From Acidobacteriota bacterium (GTDB taxonomy: Bacteria; Acidobacteriota; Blastocatellia; Pyrinomonadales; Pyrinomonadaceae), in the NCBI GenBank assembly GCA_020201365.1, contig JAIVGV010000296.1, positions 1-15,593 on the forward strand: a DNA stretch of 15,593 nucleotides, written 5' to 3'. Below are positions 6,056 to 14,842 of the stretch, in pieces. Under the pieces are notes generated by a model. The model had not been told where the DNA came from. It searched no databases and saw only the letters and a list, made by a program, of their open reading frames with translations. Position 1 is the stretch's first letter. Each line of letters begins with the position of its first letter. The position numbers and the translations under genes are program-made.

Positions 6056-6616
6056 TCACTTCTTCTCGTTGACGCCGAAGCCGTTGACGAGTGTCGAGAC
6101 CAAGTCCTCGGCGAACTTGCGCGAGAGGCGCTCGACCGCCGGGTCTTCCTCGTTGAAGAACGAGCGCGGGTCTGAGGTGAACTCGAACTCGCCGCGATAG
6201 ACGTAGTTCTGGTTGTCGTAGAGCACGCGGTTCGTCGTCTGGTCGCGCACGGTGACGGCGCCGGTAATCGTCACTTCAAAAATTCGCGCCCGCCCGTTGC
6301 GGTCGAGCAGCACGCCGGAGAAGTAGAAGTTGCGGATCACGCCGTCCACGACCGCGTCCGCGCCCTCGCGCTCCGGCTGCACGCGCAAGCCGTGACCGCG
6401 CCGTATCAACTCCTGCATCACCGCCCCCGTGAAGCGCGACTCGATCTTGTAGCGCAGCGCCTGATTCTGAAAGGGCGGCACGGCGACCGTCTTGATCTGC
6501 TTCGGCAGACCGCCCTTCGTCACCGCCTCGTACCCGCCGCACCCGCGCCAGCCCGACGCGACGAGCGCGAGCGCGACGACCGCCCCGGCGCGCACGATCC
6601 TCCGGCTAAGACTCAT
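6056..6616 (-). CDS. lptE: LPS-assembly protein LptE (lipoprotein-like)
   Basis: A 186-residue protein. The N-terminus MSLSRRIVRAGAVVALALVA is an export signal, followed by GWRGCGGYE with the candidate lipid-attached Cys at 26. The mature part has the LptE pattern: IKTVAVPPFQNQALRYKIE, then ELIRRGHGLRV, AVVDGVIRNFYFSGV and FEVTITGAVTVRDQ. LptE is the plug of the LptD barrel and places LPS in the outer membrane. The lipobox is irregular (Trp and Arg at -3 and -2), so lipidation is uncertain. The frame extends upstream to 6703 and has another ATG at 6622, but GGGGGAG at 6624-6630 lies seven bases before ATG 6616, the best start. It sits between folP and holA. Confidence 0.82.
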   Translation of the reverse strand: MSLSRRIVRAGAVVALALVASGWRGCGGYEAVTKGGLPKQIKTVAVPPFQNQALRYKIESRFTGAVMQELIRRGHGLRVQPEREGADAVVDGVIRNFYFSGVLLDRNGRARIFEVTITGAVTVRDQTTNRVLYDNQNYVYRGEFEFTSDPRSFFNEEDPAVERLSRKFAEDLVSTLVNGFGVNEKK

Positions 6617-6623
6617 TCGCATT

Positions 6624-6630
6624 CTCCCCC
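6624..6630 (-). promoter_or_regulatory. Shine-Dalgarno that fixes the lptE start
   Basis: GGGGGAG on the minus strand, seven bases before ATG 6616 but only one base before the alternative ATG 6622. The spacing favours 6616. Confidence 0.65.
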
Positions 6631-6727
6631 AGACGACTCGGACGCCGCGACGTAGTCTCGACACGGCGGCGAAGGCGCACGATACGACCCGCGCGCCGCA
6701 CAAGTCAAACAGACGCGCGGCGAGCCG

Positions 6728-7639
6728 TCACGCCGCCGCGCCCGTATCGCCGCGCGCCGCGCGTTTGATCGCGTCGACCACGCGCGCCGTCTCGACCCCG
6801 GCGCGCACGTCGTGGACGCGGACGATCTGCGCGCCGTTCAAGATCGCCGCCGCCACGCTCGCCATCGTGCCGTGCACGCGCTTGTTGACGGGCGCGCCGC
6901 CGAGCAGGCTGCCGATGAAAGACTTGCGCGACGTGCCGACGAGCAGCGGGAACTCCGGAAACTCGCGCGCCAGCGCGCCGAGCTTCGCGATCAGCTCGAC
7001 GTTCTGCTCCTGCGTCTTGCTGAAACCCACGCCCGGATCGAGCACGATCATCCCGCGCCCGACGCCGCCCCGCTCCGCCGCTTCGACGCTCTCGCGCCAC
7101 CCTCGCGCGACCTCCGCGACGATGTCCGCGACCGGCTCCTGCTTGTGCATCGTCTCGAACGTGCCGCGCGAGTGCATGAGAATCAAGCCCGCCTCGTGGC
7201 GCGCCGCGACCTCCGCGAGCTTCGGCTCGAAGCGCAGACCCGAAATGTCGTTCACGATCTCGACGCCCGCGTCCAGGGCGACGCGCGCGACCGCCGCCTT
7301 CGTCGTGTCTATCGAGTAGGGCACCTGCGGGTGGAGCTTGATCGTCACGTCCAGATATTTCTGGACGCGGCGCATCTCCTCCTCCTCCGAGACCGCGCCC
7401 GCGCCCGGTCGCGTTGACTCCCCGCCGATGTCTATGAGATCGACGCCGTTCTCGATCATCCGCTCGGCGTGATCCGACGCGCGCTCGCGCGTGAACCAGC
7501 GCCCGCCGTCGCTGAAGCTGTCCGGCGTCAGGTTGATGACGCCCATCACGAGCGTGCGCCCGCCGAGCATCAGAGGGTGCTGCGGCAGTTTCCATTCGCG
7601 TGCGAGCCGCGCCGGGCTGCGGTTGGGCGTAATCGTCAC
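6728..7639 (-). CDS. folP: Dihydropteroate synthase
   Basis: A 303-residue protein with all folP signatures: MGVINLTPDSFSDGG at 32-46, IDIGGESTRPGA at 69-80, YSIDT at 108-112, NDISG at 130-134, DPGVGFSKT at 201-209, GTSRKSFIG at 235-243 and RVHDV at 274-278. It joins pterin pyrophosphate and p-aminobenzoate in folate synthesis and is the sulfonamide target. The start is GTG 7639; no ATG lies between it and the conserved domain except at MLGG, which would remove residues normally present. No Shine-Dalgarno is visible. It begins 22 bases after the PLAT-like gene and is followed by lptE. Confidence 0.95.
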   Translation of the reverse strand: MTITPNRSPARLAREWKLPQHPLMLGGRTLVMGVINLTPDSFSDGGRWFTRERASDHAERMIENGVDLIDIGGESTRPGAGAVSEEEEMRRVQKYLDVTIKLHPQVPYSIDTTKAAVARVALDAGVEIVNDISGLRFEPKLAEVAARHEAGLILMHSRGTFETMHKQEPVADIVAEVARGWRESVEAAERGGVGRGMIVLDPGVGFSKTQEQNVELIAKLGALAREFPEFPLLVGTSRKSFIGSLLGGAPVNKRVHGTMASVAAAILNGAQIVRVHDVRAGVETARVVDAIKRAARGDTGAAA

Positions 7640-7661
7640 TCGTTAACTGGCTCGCGGGGGC

Positions 7662-8810
7662 TCACTGCGTTCGCGGCTCATTCAAGAACCTCACGTCGGA
7701 AGAGCCACGCGCGTGTAGCTCGTACCAGCCTTCACGGTCTGTGTCCCACCAGACCTCGCCGCAGATTCGCACACGGTCGCCATCGCGCGGCACGCGCGCG
7801 CCGCCGTAGCGATACTCGATCCGCAGGAAGCGGGGCTGACGTATGCCGTGCGCCTCGTCTAACGGGATTGCGGGCGCGCACGGCTGCGTCCCACCGGGAC
7901 AGAATTCAACTTCTTCCGCCCTCAAGTCAATCGTCGCCAGCCCGTCCGACGACCTGCCTGACTGGACGACGACGCCCGTGGCGCATGTTCGTGGGAGCGG
8001 GCTGGCGCACCGCAACGACGGCGCGCAGCACTCGCACATGCCGGGCTGCGGCTGCGGCAGCCAGCCCGAGATGCCGCGCTCTTTAAATAGCGGCGTCGTC
8101 ACGAGGGCGCTCGCCTTGTCGAGCCAAGAGAGCTTCCGGTTTATGTTGAGGCGTAGCGAGCGCAGGAAGCGCTCCTCGTCCGTATCGGGCTTGAACCGAA
8201 CTAACTCTGCCTTCCACATCCAGCAGCGCGAGTTGAGCGACACGCCGACTACTAAGTTGAATCGCGGTTCCTCGCGCCCGTTCACTATCAGTTGGAGGCT
8301 CTCCGTCTCCCACGCGCCCGTCAGGCCGTCGCGCGTGCCGAGGACGCCGAACAGTCCCTTCTTCTGAAGGCGCACCCAGAGGATGTCGTCGGTCGTCAGG
8401 TCGGCGCAGCCGAGCGGCAGCTCGTAGGTGTCGCGCGAGCCGCGCTCGAAGTCGTCGTGGTGCGGCTTGTTCAGCTTCCAGGCGAGCGGGCCGATGTCGA
8501 AGTACACGGCGTTGTCTGTGCCCGCGCCGCGCTTGCGGCTCGTGACGATGCGAACCTGCAGCCTCTCGATCCGGACGGCGCGCGGCGCGTCCCGGGCGAT
8601 TGCGTCTGCCGACCCCACGCCGGCGCGAGATCTCGCGTCGGCGCACGGCTGCCGTTTTTTCATCGCGAGTTGTGCGCCGTCCGTGGAAACGTTGGCGCGA
8701 CCGCTCAGGTTGAAGCCGACGGGCGTGTGTGAGCTTAGCAAACGGGCGTGCGTGAAACCGTGCGGCGAAAATGATAGCCACAGCGCGGCGATAAAGAATG
8801 GGCTTCTCAT
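7662..8810 (-). CDS. Exported PLAT/LH2-like domain protein, unknown function
   Basis: A 382-residue protein from ATG 8810. Residues 1-22 (MRSPFFIAALWLSFSPHGFT) look like a signal sequence. Residues 80-177 resemble a PLAT/LH2 beta-sandwich: RLQVRIVTSRKRGAGTDNAV, then DDFERGSRDTYELPL and a closing TESLQLIVNG. PLAT domains bind lipids, membranes or partner proteins. A Cys cluster (CECCAPSLRC) lies in the middle, and the C-terminus has GDRVRICGEVWWDTDREGWYELHARG, which looks like an OB-type strand set. The frame is open to 8906, but that extension is Arg-rich hairpin DNA. No good ribosome site is visible. It may be an envelope or surface protein; its operon link with folP seems only positional. 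Confidence 0.68.
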   Translation of the reverse strand: MRSPFFIAALWLSFSPHGFTHARLLSSHTPVGFNLSGRANVSTDGAQLAMKKRQPCADARSRAGVGSADAIARDAPRAVRIERLQVRIVTSRKRGAGTDNAVYFDIGPLAWKLNKPHHDDFERGSRDTYELPLGCADLTTDDILWVRLQKKGLFGVLGTRDGLTGAWETESLQLIVNGREEPRFNLVVGVSLNSRCWMWKAELVRFKPDTDEERFLRSLRLNINRKLSWLDKASALVTTPLFKERGISGWLPQPQPGMCECCAPSLRCASPLPRTCATGVVVQSGRSSDGLATIDLRAEEVEFCPGGTQPCAPAIPLDEAHGIRQPRFLRIEYRYGGARVPRDGDRVRICGEVWWDTDREGWYELHARGSSDVRFLNEPRTQ

Positions 8811-8828
8811 CGAGGTGAAATGTCGTGT

Positions 8829-8862
8829 CCGGCGCGGGCTTCGAGAGCGCCGCCCGCGCCGG
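8829..8862. repeat. Inverted repeat upstream of the PLAT-like gene
   Basis: An 11 bp perfect stem, CCGGCGCGGGC paired with GCCCGCGCCGG, around a 12-base loop, 19 bases before ATG 8810. It would fold in the 5' leader of the PLAT-like gene or serve as a further termination structure. I see no clear promoter between it and the terminator at 8920-8966. Confidence 0.6.
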
Positions 8863-8911
8863 GGTGATAGCCGAAGCCGCAGCTCGCGCGCGTGCGAGAG
8901 ACCCAAGCGTG

Positions 8912-8966
8912 GCTTAAATCGCGCGGGGCGTCGCGCGCCTACTCGTGGCGCGCGACGCCCCGCGCG
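8912..8966 (-). terminator. Strong hairpin terminator of the 631-residue exported protein gene
   Basis: A perfect 20 bp GC-rich inverted repeat (8920-8939 with 8947-8966) and a 7-base loop, 26 bases after the stop at 8993. On the minus strand it is followed by ATTTAA, a short T/A tract. It separates the exported-protein gene from the PLAT-like gene, so the two are probably separate transcripts. Confidence 0.85.
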
Positions 8967-8992
8967 AAGATGCGGTTTCCCTGCGCCGACTC

Positions 8993-10888
8993 CTACTGCT
9001 TCTTAGTGTCTTCCTTCTTCTTGAAGAGCTGGATGAGATCGACGCCAACGCCGAGCCGGTACATGTCACGGTCGGACGGCGTGATCGGCTGGATGAACAC
9101 CTTGTCGGATGTGATCGAGACGACGGTGCCGGAATCGGGCGGCTGGAGGATGAGCGAGTTGCTCACCTTAGCCTTGCTGAGCTTGGTCAGCGACGTGCCG
9201 AAGACGTAGAACGAAGGGGCGTAAGGCAACGGGTAGAAGCCTTCGAGCCGCATGACGCCGCCGCACAGGCATCCGCCCGTCACCGCCTCGTTCTGCCCGA
9301 ACGTCAGGTCGAAGGTGCCGGGGAAGCGGTTGGCAGCCTTCTCGTCGCCGTTATCCTTGACATCGTAGTAGAACGTCGAGAGCCTGAGCCCGCCGTAATA
9401 CTGGCGGAAGAAGCGGCTCCTGTCTTGCGAGACGAAGGCGATAAAGTCCTTGCCCTTCGCATCCGGGAAGCGATCCGTGATCGTCGAGTTGACTTTGAAG
9501 ATCTGCTGCGTCTTCTGCGTCGAGAACGGCGTGATGACGCCGCCCCCGAGGACGAACGAGAGCCCGAAGCGCGCGTGAGTTTTTTCGAATCCTGACGGGA
9601 TAGCCCTCATATGCCTCGGTTTGAGTAGGGCGATCTCGAAGCCGCCGAGGAACTCAAGGGCTTGCGAGATGTCAGCGATCTTGCCTCCCGTGATCGGGCT
9701 GAAGAACGATCCGGCGGAAGTGAGATCGCTGGCGGCGACTCCCGCCTGCTGGGCGAGGCTCGTGATGCGCGGGTTGAACCACGCCCAGACGCGGGAGTTA
9801 ATGTCGTCGTCCAGACTGAAGTGATCCTGCCTGTTGCCGATGTAAGCCAGCGGCGCCCTCAGATTGAACTCCAGAAGAAACTTCTGCTCGGCGTCCGCCG
9901 AACTGGCGCCCGTGCGATCAACGCCGACGATGCCGCGCGAGAAAGCGGTCAGCGGGGAGGACTTCTTCTCGTCGCCGCCGCTGCCTTTGCCGCAATTATC
10001 CCCGGTACACCTTATGTACAGGACTCTGGAGCTGTTGTTGTTGTCGTCGGCGTCTTTGACGACGACGGCGTTGTCGCCTTCGCCGAATTTCACGTCCAAT
10101 TCCTGTTCAGCCAGTCGATCCTTCCACGGCTGTTCGGAACTCAGCGTCCGGGACGTGCCCTTGGACGAGCCATTGAGACTGGTGTTCATCGTTATGATCA
10201 GGAATTTCTTCAAATCGCAGTCGTCTAACGTACTGCCGGCGGGGGGCGTGATTGTCACCTTCACGCCAAAGTTCGCCAGATTGCGCAGGCGAAACGGATT
10301 TCTGTCCACCGAGTACATGGAGGGATCGGGGTCGCTGATGGTGATAGGGCAAGTCACGCGTTGTGCGGCGGCGGGCACGACAGCAGCCCTCCGAGTCCTC
10401 CCCGCCGCGAGCGCGTCGAGCATCGGCAGTGACTCGAACGCGGCGGGGATGGCGACCGCCGGTTTCGTGCTGACGACCTCCACAGGCGTCGCCGCCGAAG
10501 CGGCAGCGACATCGCCCGCGGGCTTCGCGGTCTGCACCTCGCCTTCGAGCCCGCGCAGGCTCTCATCGATCTGCTGGAGTTCGGCTTCGATCACGCGGTT
10601 CTCGTCGGCGCTCAGCGCGGAGCCGACGGACGCCTGGTAGCGTTGGAGCGCGGTCTGCCTCTTCTTGAGGAGAGAGTAGAGCTTCTCACGGCGCTCCTGC
10701 AGGTAGCCGCGGTTCCTCTCCCTCAGGTCGTCGGGCGTCGCCGGATCGGACTCGGCCCTCACCAACACCTGAATCTGCCTTTTGAGTTCGTTGATGCCCG
10801 AGCCCGGCTGCTGCGCGCTGACGACGCCGCCCGCCGCCAGCCAGATCGCCGCCCCGACGAGGAGCGCCTGACGTGTTAGTTTCTTCAT
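8993..10888 (-). CDS. Exported protein with coiled-coil N-terminus and probable beta-barrel C-terminus, unknown function
   Basis: A 631-residue protein from ATG 10888, preceded by AAAGGA at eight bases. A clear signal peptide (MKKLTRQALLVGAAIW, cleavage likely after VVSA) is followed by a charged, probably coiled-coil region (about 33-120: INELKRQIQVLVRAE and VIEAELQQIDESLRGLE). An Ala/Pro/Val linker comes next, then a middle domain with paired Cys residues and strands such as GVKVTITPPAGSTL. The last ~280 residues alternate polar and aromatic residues: LSFVLGGGVITPFST, YYGGLRLSTFYYD, MRLEGFYPLPY, and the end RLGVGVDLIQLFKKKED. This suggests outer-membrane strands. I know no family with this layout. 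It has its own promoter, long leader and terminator. Confidence 0.8.
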   Translation of the reverse strand: MKKLTRQALLVGAAIWLAAGGVVSAQQPGSGINELKRQIQVLVRAESDPATPDDLRERNRGYLQERREKLYSLLKKRQTALQRYQASVGSALSADENRVIEAELQQIDESLRGLEGEVQTAKPAGDVAAASAATPVEVVSTKPAVAIPAAFESLPMLDALAAGRTRRAAVVPAAAQRVTCPITISDPDPSMYSVDRNPFRLRNLANFGVKVTITPPAGSTLDDCDLKKFLIITMNTSLNGSSKGTSRTLSSEQPWKDRLAEQELDVKFGEGDNAVVVKDADDNNNSSRVLYIRCTGDNCGKGSGGDEKKSSPLTAFSRGIVGVDRTGASSADAEQKFLLEFNLRAPLAYIGNRQDHFSLDDDINSRVWAWFNPRITSLAQQAGVAASDLTSAGSFFSPITGGKIADISQALEFLGGFEIALLKPRHMRAIPSGFEKTHARFGLSFVLGGGVITPFSTQKTQQIFKVNSTITDRFPDAKGKDFIAFVSQDRSRFFRQYYGGLRLSTFYYDVKDNGDEKAANRFPGTFDLTFGQNEAVTGGCLCGGVMRLEGFYPLPYAPSFYVFGTSLTKLSKAKVSNSLILQPPDSGTVVSITSDKVFIQPITPSDRDMYRLGVGVDLIQLFKKKEDTKKQ

Positions 10889-11182
10889 CGCTCTAGTCCT
10901 TTCGCAGAGTCTTTGTCGCACGAAGTCTCGTTAGGTGCGCCGCCGCGACGCGAACATCGCTCGCCTGATCGTAGAGTAGCCGGGTCTGTGCAGAGTGGCG
11001 TGAAGATGACGAGTCTCCTGCGTGAGATCGAAAGCTTGTTGGAGCCAAACGCGCGGTCTAGTTTGATCGCTCACCGCAGCCGCGTTAGTGAGCGACTGAC
11101 ATGCCGCAGGAAGTGTTTGCGCGAATGAGAACGGGCGACAGCAGAGAACCTGTCGAGCTGCGAAACCGGACGAAGACGAAGC
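10889..11182 (-). other. Long untranslated leader of the exported-protein gene
   Basis: About 290 bases between the predicted transcription start near 11182 and ATG 10888, with no convincing gene on either strand. It contains an 8 bp stem, TCGCTCAC/GTGAGCGA (11067-11074 with 11088-11095, 13-base loop). I recognise no known riboswitch or small RNA. The length is well above what ribosome binding needs, so a regulatory leader or an unrecognised small RNA is possible. Confidence 0.4.
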
Positions 11183-11188
11183 GGACGC

Positions 11189-11217
11189 ACAATAATTTGT
11201 TGCTCAATTATTGTCAA
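11189..11217 (-). promoter_or_regulatory. Sigma-70 promoter for the exported-protein gene
   Basis: On the minus strand, TTGACA at 11217-11212, a 17-base AT-rich spacer and TATTGT at 11194-11189. The -35 is perfect, spacing ideal, -10 matches four of six. It directs transcription towards the gene at 10888. Confidence 0.7.
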
Positions 11218-11246
11218 CACTTTTTTCGCCTGTATTGACAACACTT
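11211..11246. repeat. Direct 12-mer repeats over the -35 region
   Basis: TTGTCAACACTT at 11211-11222 and TTGACAACACTT at 11235-11246 differ by one base and are 24 bases apart start to start, slightly over two helical turns. The first overlaps the -35 box of the promoter at 11189-11217, so the pair may be binding sites of a regulator or simply duplicated -35-like sequence. Confidence 0.5.
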
Positions 11247-11300
11247 CCCTTCGCCTCGCGCGGCTGCGCGCGCGCCCTTGCGGCGCGCTATTGTTTACGC

Positions 11301-11341
11301 GCGAAAAAAAGAGCAGGCGGGGGAATCCCCGCCTGCTCTTT
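11301..11341 (-). terminator. Intrinsic terminator of ftsH
   Basis: A perfect 15 bp stem (11308-11322 with 11327-11341) with a GAAT tetraloop (plus strand), followed on the minus strand by seven T residues. It starts 24 bases after the ftsH stop at 11366. It is a textbook Rho-independent terminator. Confidence 0.93.
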
Positions 11342-11365
11342 CCCGTCACTCGATAGACCCGAAAG

Positions 11366-13306
<1,941 letters not shown>

Positions 13307-13319
13307 GCCTCCGCCGCCG

Positions 13320-13349
13320 ATGATAACCTATTTCGGCTCACTTTGTCGC
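13320..13349 (-). promoter_or_regulatory. Weak candidate promoter for ftsH
   Basis: On the minus strand GCGACA (13349-13344), an 18-base spacer and TATCAT (13325-13320). Transcription would begin near 13313, directly at the GGAGG at 13312-13308, giving a very short leader. The other ~185 bases between ftsH and tilS show no gene or clear structure. Confidence 0.3.
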
Positions 13350-13535
13350 TACCGCGCCAAATCACTCCCCAGACCCCGCGGAACCCGCCCGCGACGCGCC
13401 AAACGCCCCGGTTTTCGGGCAGACGTTGAGATGCCCACGCCGCCCTGCAAGTTGCGCTCCCGCGCGCGACGCGCCGCGAGACGCACCGTAAACCTCCGAT
13501 TCCCCGCCGCGACCCAGGTCTCCCCGCCGTCACGA

Positions 13536-14699
13536 TTAGCGAAAACGCGACGACCCTGAAGCGGGAACGCGACGCGCGCCCTCCCCTCCGCGAAAGAGAA
13601 TCCAGCGCCCGCGCCGCTCCACGCGCCCGCCGCCCGGTAGCTCCGCCACGCGCCCGCCCCGCTCGCCCTCGATCAACTTCTCGACCGCGACGACGTGCGC
13701 CAACTCCACGCGGCGCAGATCGCCGCGACAGCGCGCGAGCCACAGACGCAGCGCGCGCCGACGCACCGCCGACGGCTCGCCGGCAAACACGGCGACGCGC
13801 AACGCCGCGCAGTTCGCGTCCGCCGCGCCGCGCCCGGCGGCTGGCGGCTGTGTGCCCGCTTCAGCCGCGCGCGCCAGCAGCGTCGCCGCCTGAGCGTCGA
13901 GCGCGGCGGAGTCGTCGCGCAACAGCCCCGCCGCGCGCGCGAGCGCCTCGACCGCGCGCGGGTTGAACGTCTCGAGCAGCGGGACGAGACGCCTCCGCAC
14001 GCGCACGCGCGCGAAACGCTCGTCCTCGTTCATCGCGTCCTCGCGCGCCCCGACGCCGCGCGCCACACAATAACTTTTCGTCTCCCCGCGCCGCGCCCAC
14101 GAGAGCAGCGGGCGCGCGAGCAACACGCGCGGCTCCTCGCCCGCCCCCGGACGCGCATCTTCATGCAGCGCGCGCACCGCCCTCATCCCGCCCAAGCCGA
14201 CCGCCCCGCTCCCGCGCAAGAGCGCCAGCAGCACCGTCTCCGCCTGATCGTCGAGCGTGTGACCCGTCACGACCAACGACGCGCCCCACCCGCGTGCGAC
14301 GCGCGACAGGAACTCGTAGCGCTCGCGCCGCGCCGCCTGCTCCAAGTTGTCCCGCGCCACGCGCGCACGACTTCCGACGCGCGCGCGCGCCGACTCGAAC
14401 TCGTAGCCCAACCCGCGTGCTAACTGCGCGACCCAGCGCGCGTCCGCCGCGCCCGCGCGCCCGCGCAGCCCGTGATCGAGGTGGGCGATCTTCAACTCGA
14501 CCGCGAGCAGCCCGCGCTTGCTCAACTCGTCGAGCGCGAGCACGAGCGCCGTCGAGTCAGCCCCGCCCGACGCGGCGACGACGACGCGCACCTTCGTGCG
14601 CGGCAACCCGTGCGCGCGCCATTCTGTCAGCAGTCGGCGCGCGAAGCGGCTGAGCCGCCCGCCCGTCGCCTCACCCCTGTCGCCCGTCCTTCTCGGCAT
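13536..14699 (-). CDS. tilS: tRNA(Ile)-lysidine synthase
   Basis: A 387-residue protein from ATG 14699. The N-terminal PP-loop ATPase domain has VVAASGGADSTALVLALDEL (SGGADS at 44-49), the HLDHGLRG block at 73-80, and GHTLDDQAETVLLALLRGSG at 146-165. The C-terminal part contains FNPRAVEALARAA and a small Arg-rich TilS-C region. TilS attaches lysine to C34 of the minor tRNA-Ile so that it reads AUA; it is essential in most bacteria. The frame is open to 14870 but without similarity. No Shine-Dalgarno precedes ATG 14699; a TACAAT box ten bases upstream suggests an almost leaderless message. Codons are extremely GC-rich. ftsH follows 229 bases downstream. Confidence 0.93.
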   Translation of the reverse strand: MPRRTGDRGEATGGRLSRFARRLLTEWRAHGLPRTKVRVVVAASGGADSTALVLALDELSKRGLLAVELKIAHLDHGLRGRAGAADARWVAQLARGLGYEFESARARVGSRARVARDNLEQAARRERYEFLSRVARGWGASLVVTGHTLDDQAETVLLALLRGSGAVGLGGMRAVRALHEDARPGAGEEPRVLLARPLLSWARRGETKSYCVARGVGAREDAMNEDERFARVRVRRRLVPLLETFNPRAVEALARAAGLLRDDSAALDAQAATLLARAAEAGTQPPAAGRGAADANCAALRVAVFAGEPSAVRRRALRLWLARCRGDLRRVELAHVVAVEKLIEGERGGRVAELPGGGRVERRGRWILFRGGEGARRVPASGSSRFR

Positions 14700-14708
14700 G
14701 GCACGGCG

Positions 14709-14737
14709 ATTGTAATGTCGTCGCGCCGCGCGCCAAA
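14709..14737 (-). promoter_or_regulatory. Candidate promoter for tilS
   Basis: On the minus strand TACAAT (14714-14709), five of six matches to the -10 consensus, with a poor -35, TTTGGC, at 17 bases. The predicted start near 14702 lies about three bases before ATG 14699. Confidence 0.35.
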
Positions 14738-14765
14738 GTTCCCCGCAACAAAAGAGGCGCGCGGC
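14725..14765. repeat. Inverted repeat between divergent tilS and the helical-repeat gene
   Basis: A perfect 10 bp stem, GCCGCGCGCC with GGCGCGCGGC, around a 21-base A-rich loop. It lies between the two divergent starts and overlaps the candidate tilS -35. It could be an operator or chance in GC-rich DNA. Confidence 0.4.
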
Positions 14766-14842
14766 TCGTCTCCACGCTGTAACCCTGAAAACACACGGGC
14801 GCCCGCGCACGCACCCGACTCGACCGTTCCACAGGAGGAGAG

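Noticed and set aside
6705..7595. A 296-codon minus-strand frame overlapping folP in another frame
   Set aside because: Arg/Gly/Ala-rich shadow; folP motifs are all in the other frame.
8920..8966. The perfect 20 bp palindrome as a mobile-element end
   Set aside because: Its position just after a stop codon and the following T/A tract fit a terminator better; no second copy in the window.
10922..11182. A possible tRNA or known riboswitch in the long leader
   Set aside because: No cloverleaf, T-loop GTTCRANNC motif or known aptamer core could be found by eye.
11071..11349. A 92-codon minus-strand frame spanning the ftsH terminator and the promoter region
   Set aside because: It begins inside the terminator stem and crosses a promoter; Arg-rich with no family features.
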